64,000 nucleotides of DNA from assembly GCA_036435485.1 (NCBI GenBank), contig CM071596.1, positions 66,575,001 to 66,639,000 of the forward strand, in the 5' to 3' direction. The notes beneath the pieces were generated by a model. It searched no databases. It was not told the origin of the DNA and was given only the letters and a program-made list of their open reading frames with translations. Of this stretch, positions 9,806 to 21,046 are shown piece by piece; position 1 is the first letter of the stretch, and every line of letters begins with the position of its first letter. The position numbers and the translations under genes were made by a program. This stretch comes from Saposhnikovia divaricata (lineage: Eukaryota; Streptophyta; Magnoliopsida; Apiales; Apiaceae).

Positions 9806-10455
9806 TGATAGGCTTGAAATAGCCCAGGCCCAATTAGGCCCAACCTTGAGCCCAAAGCTACAAGCAATCCAACTCATGAGAATAAGAGTAACCCAGCCCA
9901 GACCAATGGGCCCGGGCCCGGAGCCACCACTACATGGCGTGGTCCCCACCCCAGACTAGGGGACCCCATAATCGGTGACACTCAGCGCACGTGGCACCCA
10001 AGTTCAGCCGACATTCCCACACCTGGCGCTGACTGACACCAAATGACAAGAAAGAGCATGTGTCAAATCATGTCCACAACAACGCCGCCACACTCAAGTC
10101 AACGATCCCCACAAATAGGAACACGTGTCCTACATCCCGGGAACTCAGCGGGCTATCCCCCAGATTCAACGGTCAGGAATAGAGGTAACCTACCCCTAAA
10201 CCCTAGGCCTAGGGCTATAAATACCCCTGGGGAATAGGGTTTAGGGGTTAGCCATTATTACACACCTGCACACATTTGTTATTTTTGAGATACTCTAGTT
10301 GGTTATTACCTTCCAAAGCCAACTCTTACTCTCACACCGGAGGCACCTCGGGGCCAAACCCCCCCTCTGGTGTTGTTTTGCAGATACCCCACAACAGCTA
10401 CACCACTTCCGAGACAGGAGTTGGCAAGGAAGTACCCGACCAAGTTACAGAGTTA
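9806..10455 (+). repeat. probable 5' LTR of the gypsy element (boundaries approximate)
   Basis: Sequence character changes near 9806-9815 (TGATAGGC or TGAAATAGCCCAGGCCC as possible first bases) from AT-rich intron to a GC-richer block. A good TATA box, TATAAATA, is at 10216-10223. A leader-like ATTTGCGCTAGAAGGAGGGG follows near 10457, the position where the primer site should be. No second LTR is in the window, so the ends cannot be confirmed. Confidence 0.5.
10216..10223 (+). promoter_or_regulatory. TATA box of the gypsy 5' LTR
   Basis: TATAAATA follows a GC-rich stretch and precedes the start of gag by about 330 bp, which suits the U3/R boundary of an LTR. Confidence 0.65.
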
Positions 10456-10550
10456 TCATTTGCGCTAGAAGGAGGGGCGAACCTCCGAACAACCCCAACC
10501 CGAACTAAACAGCCAAGCCAATCAAACCCAATTAACTTAAAACAACAAAA

Positions 10551-12932
10551 ATGCCCCGAAAAGCTAACTCCACCCAACGTCCGACGCCCAGCACCAGAGA
10601 AGAACCTCTTAACCCCATCCCGGAGCAACAACCACATGCAAACCAACCCCCAGTCTTGGAAAGACTCGGGATCGGACCTAACGACGCCCGGGTCACCGTT
10701 GAGGTGAATCAATACAAATACACGGATGTCCCTCTTGGCTCAGCCCACATGGAGAACCTAACCCCGGGAGAACTAGCCGAGGCAACCCGAGCATACCGAA
10801 ACTGTAGGCCCCCAACACCTGAGCCTGAACAAGCCGAGAATTCCGAGGGTTCAGGTAACTCACACCGATCCCGGGCTTCGGTTTTTGACCGCCTCGGAGA
10901 CCAATGCAAAGGAACCAAAAAAGACTACAAAGCCCAAAGTAAAGTCAGGGATAACGAACCCGACAGGCTCAAGAAAATAGAAAAACTCCGAGAAAAGATA
11001 AGACAGGAAGAACAAGCCAGGCTGGAACTCAGAGTCCAGAAAAGACTTCAGGAAGAAGAGGAAAAAATGAGAAAATCTGGGTCCAAAAGAAACCGAAGGG
11101 CAATAAGCCCGGAGATCATCTCTGATGAAGACGAAAAGCACCCCGAAAATCTGGTACAAATGATCCACGAGCTACAAAAGAAAGTAAATAATGACTCCGG
11201 GTTCGAAATCCAAGATGCACTCACCCTATTTAGCTACTCCCTCGAAGCCATACCCAGACAAAAGAACCTCAAGCACTATAACTTCGATAGGCTCGAGGAC
11301 CCGGAGGAATACCTCAACTACTTTGAGCAAATTGCCTTGATTTACTTCTACAATGATCTAACCAAGTGTAGGTTCTTTGCCTCCACACTGAAAGGGGCAG
11401 CCCAGAGGTGGTTCAGCCGGATCCCATCCCGGAGCATACATAGTTGGAAGGAGTTCAGAGAAGCTTTTCTCCGGAGATTCAGAGCAAACAAAACCCTAGA
11501 ATTCCACATGTGCCATCTTGAGACAATCAGGCAGTATGACAATGAAACTCTCTCGGCCTACATGAAACGATTCCAAGAGGCCATAAACAAAGTCACCAAC
11601 TTAGACGAAAGAGAAGCTCTAAGCATATTCCGGAGGAACCTGGACTCGGAACATAGTGAACGCTATGTTGTAGAGCTCGTAAACAAAGAACCCCAAAGTC
11701 TAGCCACGGCTTATGCCATGGCCGCCAAGTTCATCAGAGAAACAGATGTGTTACAAGCAATGAGGATGACCAGGCAGGGCACCTCCTCAGGCAGAAACAG
11801 GGATGATCGCCCCCGGAGTGACTATCATTTAGACAAGAAATTCAAGCCTAACAAGCAAAGCAACTACATCCCCAGCTCTCAGTTAACAGTCCCTGAAAGA
11901 AACAATTTCCATAAGTCCAAATCCGAGGCAAAGCCCCCAAGGCCGGAGAGAACCGAACCCAAACCTGAGCCCGAGTGGACACCATTAAACCGGACCCGGG
12001 CCGACATCCTGAAGGAGGTCCGATATAAGCCCTTCTACTATCCTCCCAAACCAATGCTGTCACCCCCAGAGAACAGGCCTAGACATAAACACTGTGACTA
12101 TCATGCGACCCATGGGCACCAAACAGAAAACTGCTTATCACTCAAGTTCTTCATCGAAGACCAGATCAAGAAAGGAAACATGGGCCAGTACCTAGCCCGG
12201 AGAACAGCGGAAAGAGGAGAAGGGTTTGGGGCCCAGAAAACTAAGAATGTTGTGCATGTAGTGTTGGGCGGCTCCAACTCTCCTCCAAGGAGCCCAGACT
12301 CTGGAGACGAGGTAATGATGATAGATTCCGTCCCGGAGCAAATCATATCTTTTAGCAATGCAGACTTCGAAGGGGTAGACCCTAATCACAACGAGGCCTT
12401 AGTGGTCACCCTGGACATTGCGAACAATGAAGTGAAGAGAATCCTGGTTGACAATGGCTCTTCAGTCAACATCCTGTTCAAACATACAATGTATAGAATG
12501 CAGCTCGGAAGTGTCAAAATGAACTAATGCAAAGAAGATCCTTTATACGGCTTCGGCCACAACTTGGTACCGATCCAAGGAACCCTCTACTTGCTAGTTC
12601 AATTTGGAACTGCCCCGAAGCAGATAACCCACGTAGTAAAGTTCTATGTGATAAGCAGTCCTTCCTCTTACAATGTAATCTTGGGGCGCCCAGCCCTGAC
12701 TAAGCTCCGAGCTGTGACCTCCACCCCGCACCTTAAAGTAAAATTCCCTACAGCCTCCGGGGTTGGAGAAGTGAAGGGGGACACAGAGACAGCCAGCCGG
12801 TGTTATGGCCAAGCCCTGCTCATGGCAGAGACAGACCCCGAAAACAAAAGGAAAGCCTCCTCTTACCACAAAAACCAAAGCAGAAAGAAACACAGAAACT
12901 CAACTTACAAGAACCTCGGAAAAGAAGTATAG
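10551..12932 (+). pseudogene. gypsy gag and aspartic protease, interrupted by in-frame stops
   Basis: Opens with ATG at 10551 (MPRKANSTQRP). A charged, Lys/Arg/Glu-rich region with probable coiled coil covers residues ~130-200. The Retrotrans_gag domain lies at about residues 240-405 (FDRLEDPEEYLNYFEQIALI... to MAAKFIRET). A zinc-knuckle-like C-X2-H-X4-H-X4-C (CDYHATHGHQTENC) lies near residue 514. The retropepsin active site reads ILVDNGSSVNILF near residue 630, with DNGSS in the D-T/S-G position. A TAA at 12525-12527 cuts the protease; the same frame continues through the flap region (NVILGRPALTKLRAV) to a TAG at 12930-12932. Gag forms the particle and the protease would process the polyprotein. 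Confidence 0.85.
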
Positions 12933-13052
12933 AACATTGAAAGCACTGAAGCCCCAAGCCAAGAAGCAAAACCAGCTCCGACCCTCGATTACCTAGCCTC
13001 AAATTCCCAAGCCCGGGTCCAGAAATCATCCCTGGTAAAGGATCAAGCCAAA

Positions 13053-13942
13053 GTGGAACCCGCTGTGGACACCAAGACAATCGAGCTAATACCCGGGAAT
13101 TTAGAAAGAAAAATTAAGATTGGAGCCGGCCTGGAAACTGCCTTTAGAGAAGAGCTCATCCAACTACTCCGGGAGTATGCAGATGTCTTTGCATGGAGCC
13201 CGTCTGACATGCCCGGGCTCCGAGAATCCCTGGCTATGCATAGCTTGGATGTTGATCCAAAGAAGAAACCTGTGAAGCAGAAAAGAAGGAACTTTGCCCC
13301 GAAGAGGCAGAGAGCTATAGAGGAGAAGATAGAGAAACTCCTCAAAGCAGATATCATTTGCGAGATCAGATATCCAGAGTGGCTGGCCAATGTAGTGCTG
13401 GTCAAAAAACCCAATGGAAAATGGAGGATGTGCGTTGACTACACAGACCTAAACGAGGCCTGCCCCAAAGATCCCTATCCACTGCCAAGTATAGACCAAC
13501 TCATTGATGCAACATCCGGCCATATAATGCTGAGCTTCATGGACGCCTTCTCCGGATACAACCAGATCAAAATGAACCCAGTGGACATAGCCAAAACAGC
13601 ATTCATCACCCACAGAGCCGTATATACCTATAAGTTCATGCCCTTCGGGCTCCGGAATGCCGGGGCAACATACCAAAGAGCTATGGTGGAAGTCTTCCAA
13701 GATCAAATAGGACAAAACCTGGAGTCCTATATTGACGACATCATCTCCAAGTCTAAAACTGTCGAGGAACACGTCCCCGATCTACGGGAGTGTTTCGAAA
13801 ATCTGAGAAAAAACCAGATGAAGCTGAACCCAGAGAAGTGCACCTTCGGAGTGGGGGCAGGGAAATTTCTGGGCTTCATGATCAGCCAAAGGGGTATTGA
13901 AGCCAACCCTGAAAAAATAAAAGCCATCTTGGATATGCAGCC
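13053..13942 (+). pseudogene. gypsy reverse transcriptase, 5' part
   Basis: Continues in the same frame as gag. A linker ends in the typical SLDVDPKKKPVKQKRRNFAP. Then come RT motifs: WRMCVDYTDLNEACPKDPYPLP, LSFMDAFSGYNQIKM, FMPFGLRNAGATYQRAM (about 13635) and the catalytic YIDDI (13728-13742), followed by LNPEKCTFGV and KFLGFMISQRGIEANPEKI. The ORF stops being gypsy sequence at 13942, where the copia LTR enters. The last gypsy codons before the break (DMQP) continue after the copia insertion at 45630 with PRTQKDIQKLAGSLVALRRF, confirming that the two halves belong together. Confidence 0.9.
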
Positions 13943-14444
13943 TGTTGCCCAGTAATTAACAATTGTAGAAGGGGGGTTAAATACAATTGTATAAGATTTT
14001 CGACTTAAATAAAAATAATAACACAAGTATGAATAAATAACAGTTTATTAACTCTGATATAAAACTATTACAAACTCTCTCAAGAAATTCTTATGTTCTT
14101 GAGAGCTGCTAGGTTACAAGATAATTCGTGTAAGCGATTACAGTTAAGTAAAACCTAAACTGTGTTTATATACAGTACACAGATACACTATCAATTACAA
14201 GATATATCAAATCAATTACATACGTTTCTTAATACATATCTTGAATGATAGCTGCATTCCTATAAATCAGGAACCGACATGTCAATCTTCCTAGATTCCT
14301 GGACTGATGTATATCCTCATGAAATCCTGATCAGCTTCCAATCCTGATGATAACACAATCCTGACGGTGCAATACTGATGACGTCAGCATCAGTATCTGA
14401 TCAGTAGTCCAGATCCTGATCATCACTTGAATCAATATCTAACA
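13943..14444 (-). repeat. copia 3' LTR
   Basis: Starts tgttgcccagtaattaac and ends atcaatatctaaca on the plus strand, with TG...CA ends in either reading. Near-identical to 45127-45629. The terminal inverted TGTT(A/G)...TAACA is clear. Confidence 0.95.
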
Positions 14445-14455
14445 ATCTCCCCCAA
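14445..14455 (-). promoter_or_regulatory. copia polypurine tract
   Basis: Minus strand TTGGGGGAGAT abuts the 3' LTR, the normal place for the plus-strand primer. Confidence 0.8.
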
Positions 14456-14521
14456 TTTGTACTTTATGAAATAAAGCACAAATTCCTTGATTCAGTGATG
14501 TCAAAAACTCAAAACAAAATA

Positions 14522-17470
14522 TTACAAGAAATCCTCAGGCTTAGTCTCATAAATTCTCACAAAGAAATTACTCATCTGCAAGAAATTTGATAATAACTCT
14601 TCTTCTTTATCACAGTGAATTTGAATTAACCTTTTCTTCAGATTTCTGAGTTCTTCGTCACCTTTACCAATTTGAAAGATTCCAGCTCTAAGATTCTGAA
14701 TTGAGCTTCTTGGTAAATCTAAGTCTCCCAATAGTAAGTATGCAAGATCTCTTCCACCAGGATTCAGAGATAATTGTTCTTGATAAAATATCACCTCTTT
14801 AACAGCTGAACCCTTTTGCATTTCAACTTCTTGTCCTTCTGTATTCAAGTACATGGGAGTGTAATTACCATCATACATTGATCCTCCTTCTAAATATCTG
14901 GACTTGATTGTTCTGAAGATCATGGTACACCAGTTATTGTAAACACTGGCTTCTTTATCAGGGATCTGTTTATTTTTAAGCAAATAGAGAACATATTTTA
15001 ACTCTTTTGTTGATTTGCACAACACCTCATGAATAGACAGCTTCTTGACACTTTTGTCTTTCATGAAATACAGCAATTTCTCTATCTTCTTTGAGTCCAC
15101 ATTGTAAGCAACAATAGCAACAGATTCTAGTTCCCAAAGATCATCAACAGTTAGTTCATCACCAATCCTCTTAACAAGAAAATGTTGATCTGTTTGAGAT
15201 ATAAAAACAACTTCTGCATTACGAAATCCAATACCTCCTCTTGTTCCAGGTTCTAAACCCCTCAAACCAGATTGCATACTCGTCCACAGTGGCAGAGATT
15301 CAGCAGATTCAACTTTAGCAACCAATGAAGATTCATCAGACAGTGAAGGTCCAGTAATTACTCCAACAGATTTGAAAACAACTGGTTTTCTATAGTTGTT
15401 TACTCTGTTCTTCCAATTCTTGCTTTTCTTTCCTATTACTCGTGTATCCTTCTGTCGATGTTCTGGAACAAGTCTATTTCGATCATACCACAACAATCTG
15501 TTTGAACCAGCCAGATCTTCCAAGTACTTTCTGGTTTCTTCAAACTCAGTATCTTTTGCTCTTTTTCTGGCCTCCTTTTCTTATTCATCAACTTCCAGAT
15601 TGTGAATTTCATCCACATCAGCAAGAATCATAACCTCAAGTTCTTTCAAGATTTCAGCTTCATCAGAATCAGGAACAGCAGATTGAGTAGTCCTCACAGT
15701 AACTTTACCTTTTCTAGCTAACTGAGGTCTTTCATCAGCAGCTTCTGCAGGTACATTAAATTTGTTATCTAGAGTCAATGTAAGAAGTAACGGAGATTTC
15801 TTCTTCTTTACTTTCTGAGAATCTTCAGGTATCTCCTCAATCGTTATTCCACCAGACCTTGTCTGTCTTGAACTTGTTTGAGTAGGCTTTCTTCCTCTTC
15901 CGCTTCTTCTATCTCCTCTGCCTCTCCCTCTTCTTGCAGCAGGAGTTTCTTTTTGTCTAGCAATCTCTTCAAGAATCCTGTTTTGTTCTTCTAAGATCTC
16001 ATCAGTAGTCATATTTGGATTTTCTTCAGAAGTTAAACCAAGTGCCTTCTCATCATGATACTGATGAACCTTAGCACTAGTGTGATATACAATTTCACTA
16101 TCACCTGTCCCAGTAGTAATCTTCTCAAAAATATGAGGAGCATCTTCTACATCAATAATTAGCAAATCTTCATCACCTTCAAGAATTGTAGGAAGTGTTT
16201 GCCTTTGACTTTGACCAAGTGACAAAAATTGTTCTTCTGTCAGGATTTGAGATTGCACCATTGTTCTTAATGTTTTCCTCCCAGATTCAGAAACATGAGT
16301 TGACCGCTTGGTTTGAGTTTGTGACTGACTTTTCCTTGTTACCAAAGCAGCATCAGAGGTTCCTGGTACATGTGACTGAGCACCACCATCATTTCCAGAA
16401 GTATCATCATCCTTTCTTACAACTAGATCAGGTGTGCATTTTGTTTTGACTACCTTCTCCCCCTTTTTGACATCAGTAGCATCATCAGGATCAGTCAATA
16501 AAGATAAGATAAGTTGTAGAGAATCTTCAATATTTGTCATTCTGGAGGACATAGTGACAACCTTATCTTCCAAGGTATCCATCCTTGTGGTGAAGGCAGT
16601 GCTTAAACGTTGAAGCTGTTTAGCAGTGGCAATTTCAGAATAATCCTTAATAAACCGAGAATGAAATTTTTCATTATCACTCTTGACAGAATTAATTTCA
16701 TCCTTCAGCCCTTTTTCCAGAATAGTTGTTGTCTTCAGATGAGCTTTGAGATTAGGATCAGAAATCTTAGTAGCGATATGCCCTGAGTGAAAAAGTGCAT
16801 TATTGAAATTTATATCAGCAGAAGTCTGATTCCACTCAGTATACCATTCAGATCTTCTAGCAGCTTGAATATGTTCAGGAATAAGATTGCTGTAATCTCC
16901 TATGATCTCAACTGGAGCAGCTCTAGATTTACCCATAGACTCCATAAAGTGACTGGATGATCCATAAGTGGATCCTAGACTTGCTTTCATGACAGCTTTA
17001 AGCTGAGCTGCTTCAGAATCATGATCAGCATCATCATCATCATCATCATCTGAGCTATCTTTAGCCTCAGGAATTTTATCATCCACATTGTCTTCAGGAT
17101 TCATAACTCCTTTCATTTTTAAATCAACAGCAGATGGGACTGTTGTATCCTGAAAACCTGCATTCAAAGTAGAAACAATTCCTAAATCTCTCTATTCTTG
17201 TAAAGTGATCTCATCACTTCTCACAACATTACCTAAGTTATTTTCAATAGTAACTGCTACCTCACCAGAAGTTTGAAACTTCTCACTCTTTTCTACCTCT
17301 CCTTTTGCCAGTTCAGGAGACTGCCTCTCTTCACTCTTCTTTTTCTCTAAATGTTCACTCTCTTTCTCACAAAAAAGGTTCTGGCTCAACAAATGCAAAG
17401 AAATAAGAGGTGGCTGAGAGGAGTGGACTGAAGTCATACAGATAGAGGTATCCCTTGTTTCAGGTCTATC
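14522..17470 (-). pseudogene. copia 3' reading region, distal part (env-like/ORF3)
   Basis: One minus-strand frame runs from about 17470 to the stop at 14522, broken only by in-frame stops at 17192 and 15581, so it would have encoded roughly 980 residues. Seen along it: an acidic run of seven Asp (from an ATC triplet repeat at about 17023-17051), a Ser-rich region, a heptad-like coiled-coil stretch (nt about 16730-16480), a basic patch RRGRGRGDRRSGRGRKP resembling AT-hook cores (nt about 15935-15885), and a C-terminal globular-looking section ending ETKPEDFL. Its place between pol and the 3' LTR is where SIRE/Maximus elements carry their env-like gene, but I see no convincing signal peptide or transmembrane segment. 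Function unknown. Confidence 0.6.
17023..17051. repeat. (ATC)n microsatellite in the env-like region
   Basis: Repeated atc/cat triplets encode the poly-Asp run on the minus strand. Confidence 0.85.
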
Positions 17471-18339
17471 TTATACTTCCAATAGGAAGTTTTGTCCAAA
17501 TTCGGAACAACAAGGGTTGCATTTAGTATATAGGCTGCAACAACGGCGTCTATAATCTGCGACCATCATAAACAAAATGAATAACTTCGTTCAGTTTACT
17601 TTGAAGAGCAGAGCTAGTAAACCTCATTTCTTTCGGAATTGTCCTTGATATGAATTTTAATATTTTTGTTATATATTTTAGTTTATGCATACATGCTGAA
17701 ATAAGGCACCATACTGCAAACGGAACTAAAAAAAATTAGGAAAAAATAAAGACATCTACAAAACTATTAATATAAAGTAGAGGAATTTATTTCGAATTTA
17801 GTCAATCAAAGCAGGATCATCGGATTGTTAGGTAGCCCGTATCACCTTAATCTTTTATGCTAAGTTTTATTCCCATTAATTGCAATATGAACAAAAGACT
17901 TTCCAAGAAAAAAGACTTGGTGAGGTCACATTAGCACCTATGGTAAACCCTATCTTAAAAGTTAAGTTGGCATTGTATATTTATCTTTAACTACTATGAT
18001 GTGAAAGTACTAACAAGCTATGCATCTGCTATATAACCTCTCTTTCACTACAATTAAACACAAGTCACCCACCTTTGACATAAGTAATGGCAAAGAACAG
18101 ACAAAAAAACATTCGAAAAATAAAAACAGAACCAGAACCCTTGAAGATAGCAGAAAGAAACAAGAAGAAGCAAAAAAATCCCATTCTCTAGCTTTTTTTT
18201 ACTTTCTTTCCAAAGATGACATTTACGAACTACTTAAAGATATTATCTTTCCCTTTCTTTTCGTTTCTTTCAAATAAATGTTCGGGGAACACAGTGTAAT
18301 TAAAAGCCCTAATCTCAAATCAATAGTTGGTAAGTAATC

Positions 18340-18426
18340 AAGAATGTACCCCTGTTCTTTGCTGATTCAGTCCTTCACTTGTTGCTATCATCAAATACCA
18401 ATCAGGGTTTGTCTTCAACTCAGCAG
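18340..18426 (-). pseudogene. exon-like fragment in the CACTA-like insert, unidentified
   Basis: After an acceptor-like CTGCAG on the minus strand the frame reads ELKTNPDWYLMIATSEGLNQ then QRTGVHS and a stop. It joins in phase with the exon-like piece at 18603-18666 if the canonical sites are used. I do not recognise the protein. Confidence 0.35.
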
Positions 18427-18602
18427 CTGCAGTATACAAATATCAATATAAACACTTGGAAATTAAAATTACACAGATACATATATACAATTGGTTCCCA
18501 CTTGATTAACGATAAAAATGAAACCTGGTTAAAGAATTAACAATCTTGTTATCTTAAAGTACATATGTGTGCTAACTGCTAAGCAAAAATCGGGAAACTT
18601 AC

Positions 18603-18666
18603 ATCGAAAATCATGACTAGCCTTGCTACAACCATAGTAGTATTTGGAGTTGCTGGAACTCCACAC
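18603..18666 (-). pseudogene. exon-like fragment in the CACTA-like insert, unidentified
   Basis: 64 bp bounded on the minus strand by CAG acceptor and GTAAGT donor, reading VWSSSNSKYYYGCSKASHDF. Canonical splice borders and an open frame suggest a captured exon. Source gene unknown. Confidence 0.4.
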
Positions 18667-19421
18667 CTGCGAATTAGAAAGCTATTAATATAAATTGCAG
18701 CTTGTAAAAATAGAATGTTGTAGAGAAGTTCCGCATATCCAACTAACCTTCATCTTAATATGTGTGTTTTTTACAAAAGGGACATGTAAAATGGGATGGA
18801 GAGTATTATCTTTCTCTGGAAATGCACAGCTTAATAGTTAATGTTTTGAGACAGTGAACATAAATTATTCAACTTGTTATTTACAAATAATAAAAACAAG
18901 TGTGCAACTTGTATTATCACTGACTCCCCACTTTTCAAACATACAAACATCTAAATTACGCACGTAATATAAAAAGCTAAAGAACACCAAATTAAAACCT
19001 AATACAATCACAAATTTAAAAGAATGTTTTGTGACATGAAAAGAGCGTCAACAGAGAGAATACAACTGATCTTTAAAAGTAGTTCCATTTTTTACTCAAA
19101 ATATTTGATAAATAAAGAATTTTTCAGTAGAAAAATGTGTGCAAGATTAGATCACCCCTGAATCTTTAATGGCGTATAGGTACATTATGTTCCTTTTAGT
19201 TTTGGTGGATTTATGTATGTACATGTTCTGGCCTCTAAAGTTAGTAGTAGAAAGTAATTTAACTTATTTAATTGTGGTCGGACATATAATTAAAAAGTCC
19301 TATAAACAATATGGGTACAATATAGAATACATTTAAAGCCCAACTAATAAGTTTTATTAGTTATCTATATATGTAGAATCAAGATCTCTGTTTTCATATA
19401 ACCTTAAAAACGGAAACCAAC

Positions 19422-19534
19422 CTGTTCGCTATGACCCAGAGGGAAACATACCACCCGGCTTCCAACAGCAGGAAGGGAAACAAGAGGTCCGGCACACGCA
19501 TGCCAAAGTTCAGAATTCAGACAAGTTTTTTCAC
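19422..19534 (-). pseudogene. captured exon of an auxin response factor (ARF6/8-like)
   Basis: The minus strand reads GEKTCLNSELWHACAGPLVS followed by LPAVGSRVVCFPLGHSEQ. This is the highly conserved segment just before the B3 DNA-binding domain of ARF transcription factors (family pattern CLNSELWHACAGPLVSLP..GSRVVYFPQGHSEQ). ARFs bind auxin-response elements. The exon is bounded by an acceptor-like TTTCAG and by a donor-like CAG/GTTGGT. That places the boundary after HSEQ, as in ARF genes. No other ARF exon was recognised nearby, so this is a single fragment inside a transposon, not a gene. The C and L where most ARFs have Y and Q show drift. Confidence 0.85.
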
Positions 19535-20228
19535 CTGAAAGTTGGACGAGAAACAGTAAATGTAAAAGAAGCACCTGTTGTAGGTTGCAAATTTTGATAA
19601 TAAAATCACATGTGGAAGCATCTACCGAACTATTTTATAGTATATAGTAATGAAAGAAGTATAACCAACTACTAACATTTACCAAAAATTGCAGATGTCA
19701 CAATTTTCTTTGGTGAAAAAAGAAGATGACACTCAAAACATAATCACTTCCTCTTAACCTCCAAAATTCCCCCCAAATGTAATACTCAATAAATTAACAA
19801 AAACCACCTTAAACTATGTCAAGACTTCAACTTTATCCAATGCTGATCTTCATCAAAACCAAATTTCAAAGAAATTTCTAAACTTTAATCCCCAAACATT
19901 TCAGCTCAATCTTGAAACCCCACAAACCAAAAACTTAATACAAACATCATACTCTTCAGATCTCAAATCTTGAAATTCAAGAACACTAAAAACACCTTAA
20001 AAAATAAACCCAATAAAGCTCAGATCTTTACCCTCTCAAAGCACATACCTTTACATAAAACAATGATCAAAAACTTCAAGAAACTACAATAAATGGAGAA
20101 AATATACTATATTAGTACTTGGGTATGGGTGAAAATTGATAGAGATCGAGTAGAAAAGCAAATTGATAGGATCCCAATAATTTAGCACAAATTTAACAAT
20201 TAATAACACAAAACAACAAAAAAATTAC

Positions 20229-20255
20229 CTTGAAATCTTCAAATACTAGCTTTAT
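20229..20255 (-). pseudogene. exon-like fragment (27 bp), unidentified
   Basis: Between GTGCAG and GTAATT on the minus strand, reading IKLVFEDFK. It joins in frame with the start-codon segment at 20381-20395 (MIQLE, followed by GTAAAG). Tiny and unrecognised, but both pairs of splice borders are canonical. Confidence 0.3.
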
Positions 20256-20380
20256 CTGCACAAAATTAATAAGGGAAAATTAAGAGCACAAAATATCACA
20301 GGACAAGTATAATCAACATACATAGATAGATACATATACATATATAATCGAACATAATCGAAAAAAGTGGGATACTTTAC

Positions 20381-20655
20381 CTCTAACTGAATCATTGCTC
20401 TAATCAGTTTTGGGTTTTTTCTCCAATCAATTTTAGGGATTTAAGAGAGGTGTGAGAGATGAGTGAGAGGGGTGAATTAGAGAGATGAGCAAGAGAGATA
20501 TGAGTGACAGGTGGAATGAGAAAGATGTGCAAGAGATATGTGTAGGAGAGAGAGATGTGTGAGAGAGAGATGAGTGAGTTTATCTTTTTGTGAGAGAGAG
20601 ATGAGATGAGATGAGCTGAGATGAGTGAGTTGCGGCGGAGATGACAGAGACGAGT

Positions 20656-20699
<44 letters not shown>

Positions 20700-20770
20700 A
20701 ATGTAAGATGAGAGAGATGAGTGAGTCGCGGCCGAGAGAGTTTATGTTTTTGTGTAAGAATTTTGTGAAA
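20381..20770 (-). other. captured 5'-leader-like segment with possible start codon
   Basis: The minus strand is CT-rich, then ATGATTCAGTTAGAG at 20395-20381 runs into a GTAAAG donor. It resembles a plant 5' UTR and first exon. Confidence 0.35.
20656..20697. repeat. (GA)n microsatellite
   Basis: About 40 bp of nearly perfect GA dinucleotides within a longer GAGAGATGAGTGAG-rich region. Confidence 0.95.
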
Positions 20771-21046
20771 AGTTAATTTTAGTATTAATTTTCAGCTCGC
20801 CAATGAAAATTTCAGTTCCCCCGCCTACAAATTTCGGTCAATTTGACTAAAAGTGTTTTGTCTATTGTAACACTTCCCTAAAGTATTGCAATTGTTTCAA
20901 AATTATCCTTCGGCTTGCAACACTTTCATATTTTATGCAACATTTTTCGAAATCTTGCAATAGTCTAGCAAATTTTATGTCTATAGCAACACTTTTTGCA
21001 ACAGATATCTAAATTGGGCTTGCAATAGGTCATATTTGGTGTAGTG

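Larger units (their letters stand above)
17471..21046 (-). mobile_element. CACTA-like insertion carrying plant gene fragments
   Basis: The right end reads ...TTTGGTGTAGTG at 21035-21046, the reverse complement of CACTACACCAAA, a classic En/Spm terminus. Next to it are about 200 bp of repeated GCAACA/TTGCAA motifs (20850-21030) like the subterminal repeats of CACTA elements. It interrupts the env-like coding region: coding resumes near 17470. No matching CACTA terminus was seen at the left end (about 17440-17560), so that end is probably deleted or mutated and the left coordinate is approximate. Inside are spliced-gene-like exons on the minus strand, including one auxin-response-factor exon, and a CT-rich leader, but no transposase. 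The pattern fits a Pack-CACTA (gene-capturing) element. Confidence 0.6.

Noticed and set aside
18046..18060. cactacaattaaaca as possible left end of the CACTA-like element
   Set aside because: Only the first seven bases match the right terminus, and the three flanking bases (ttt) do not match the right flank (gaa).
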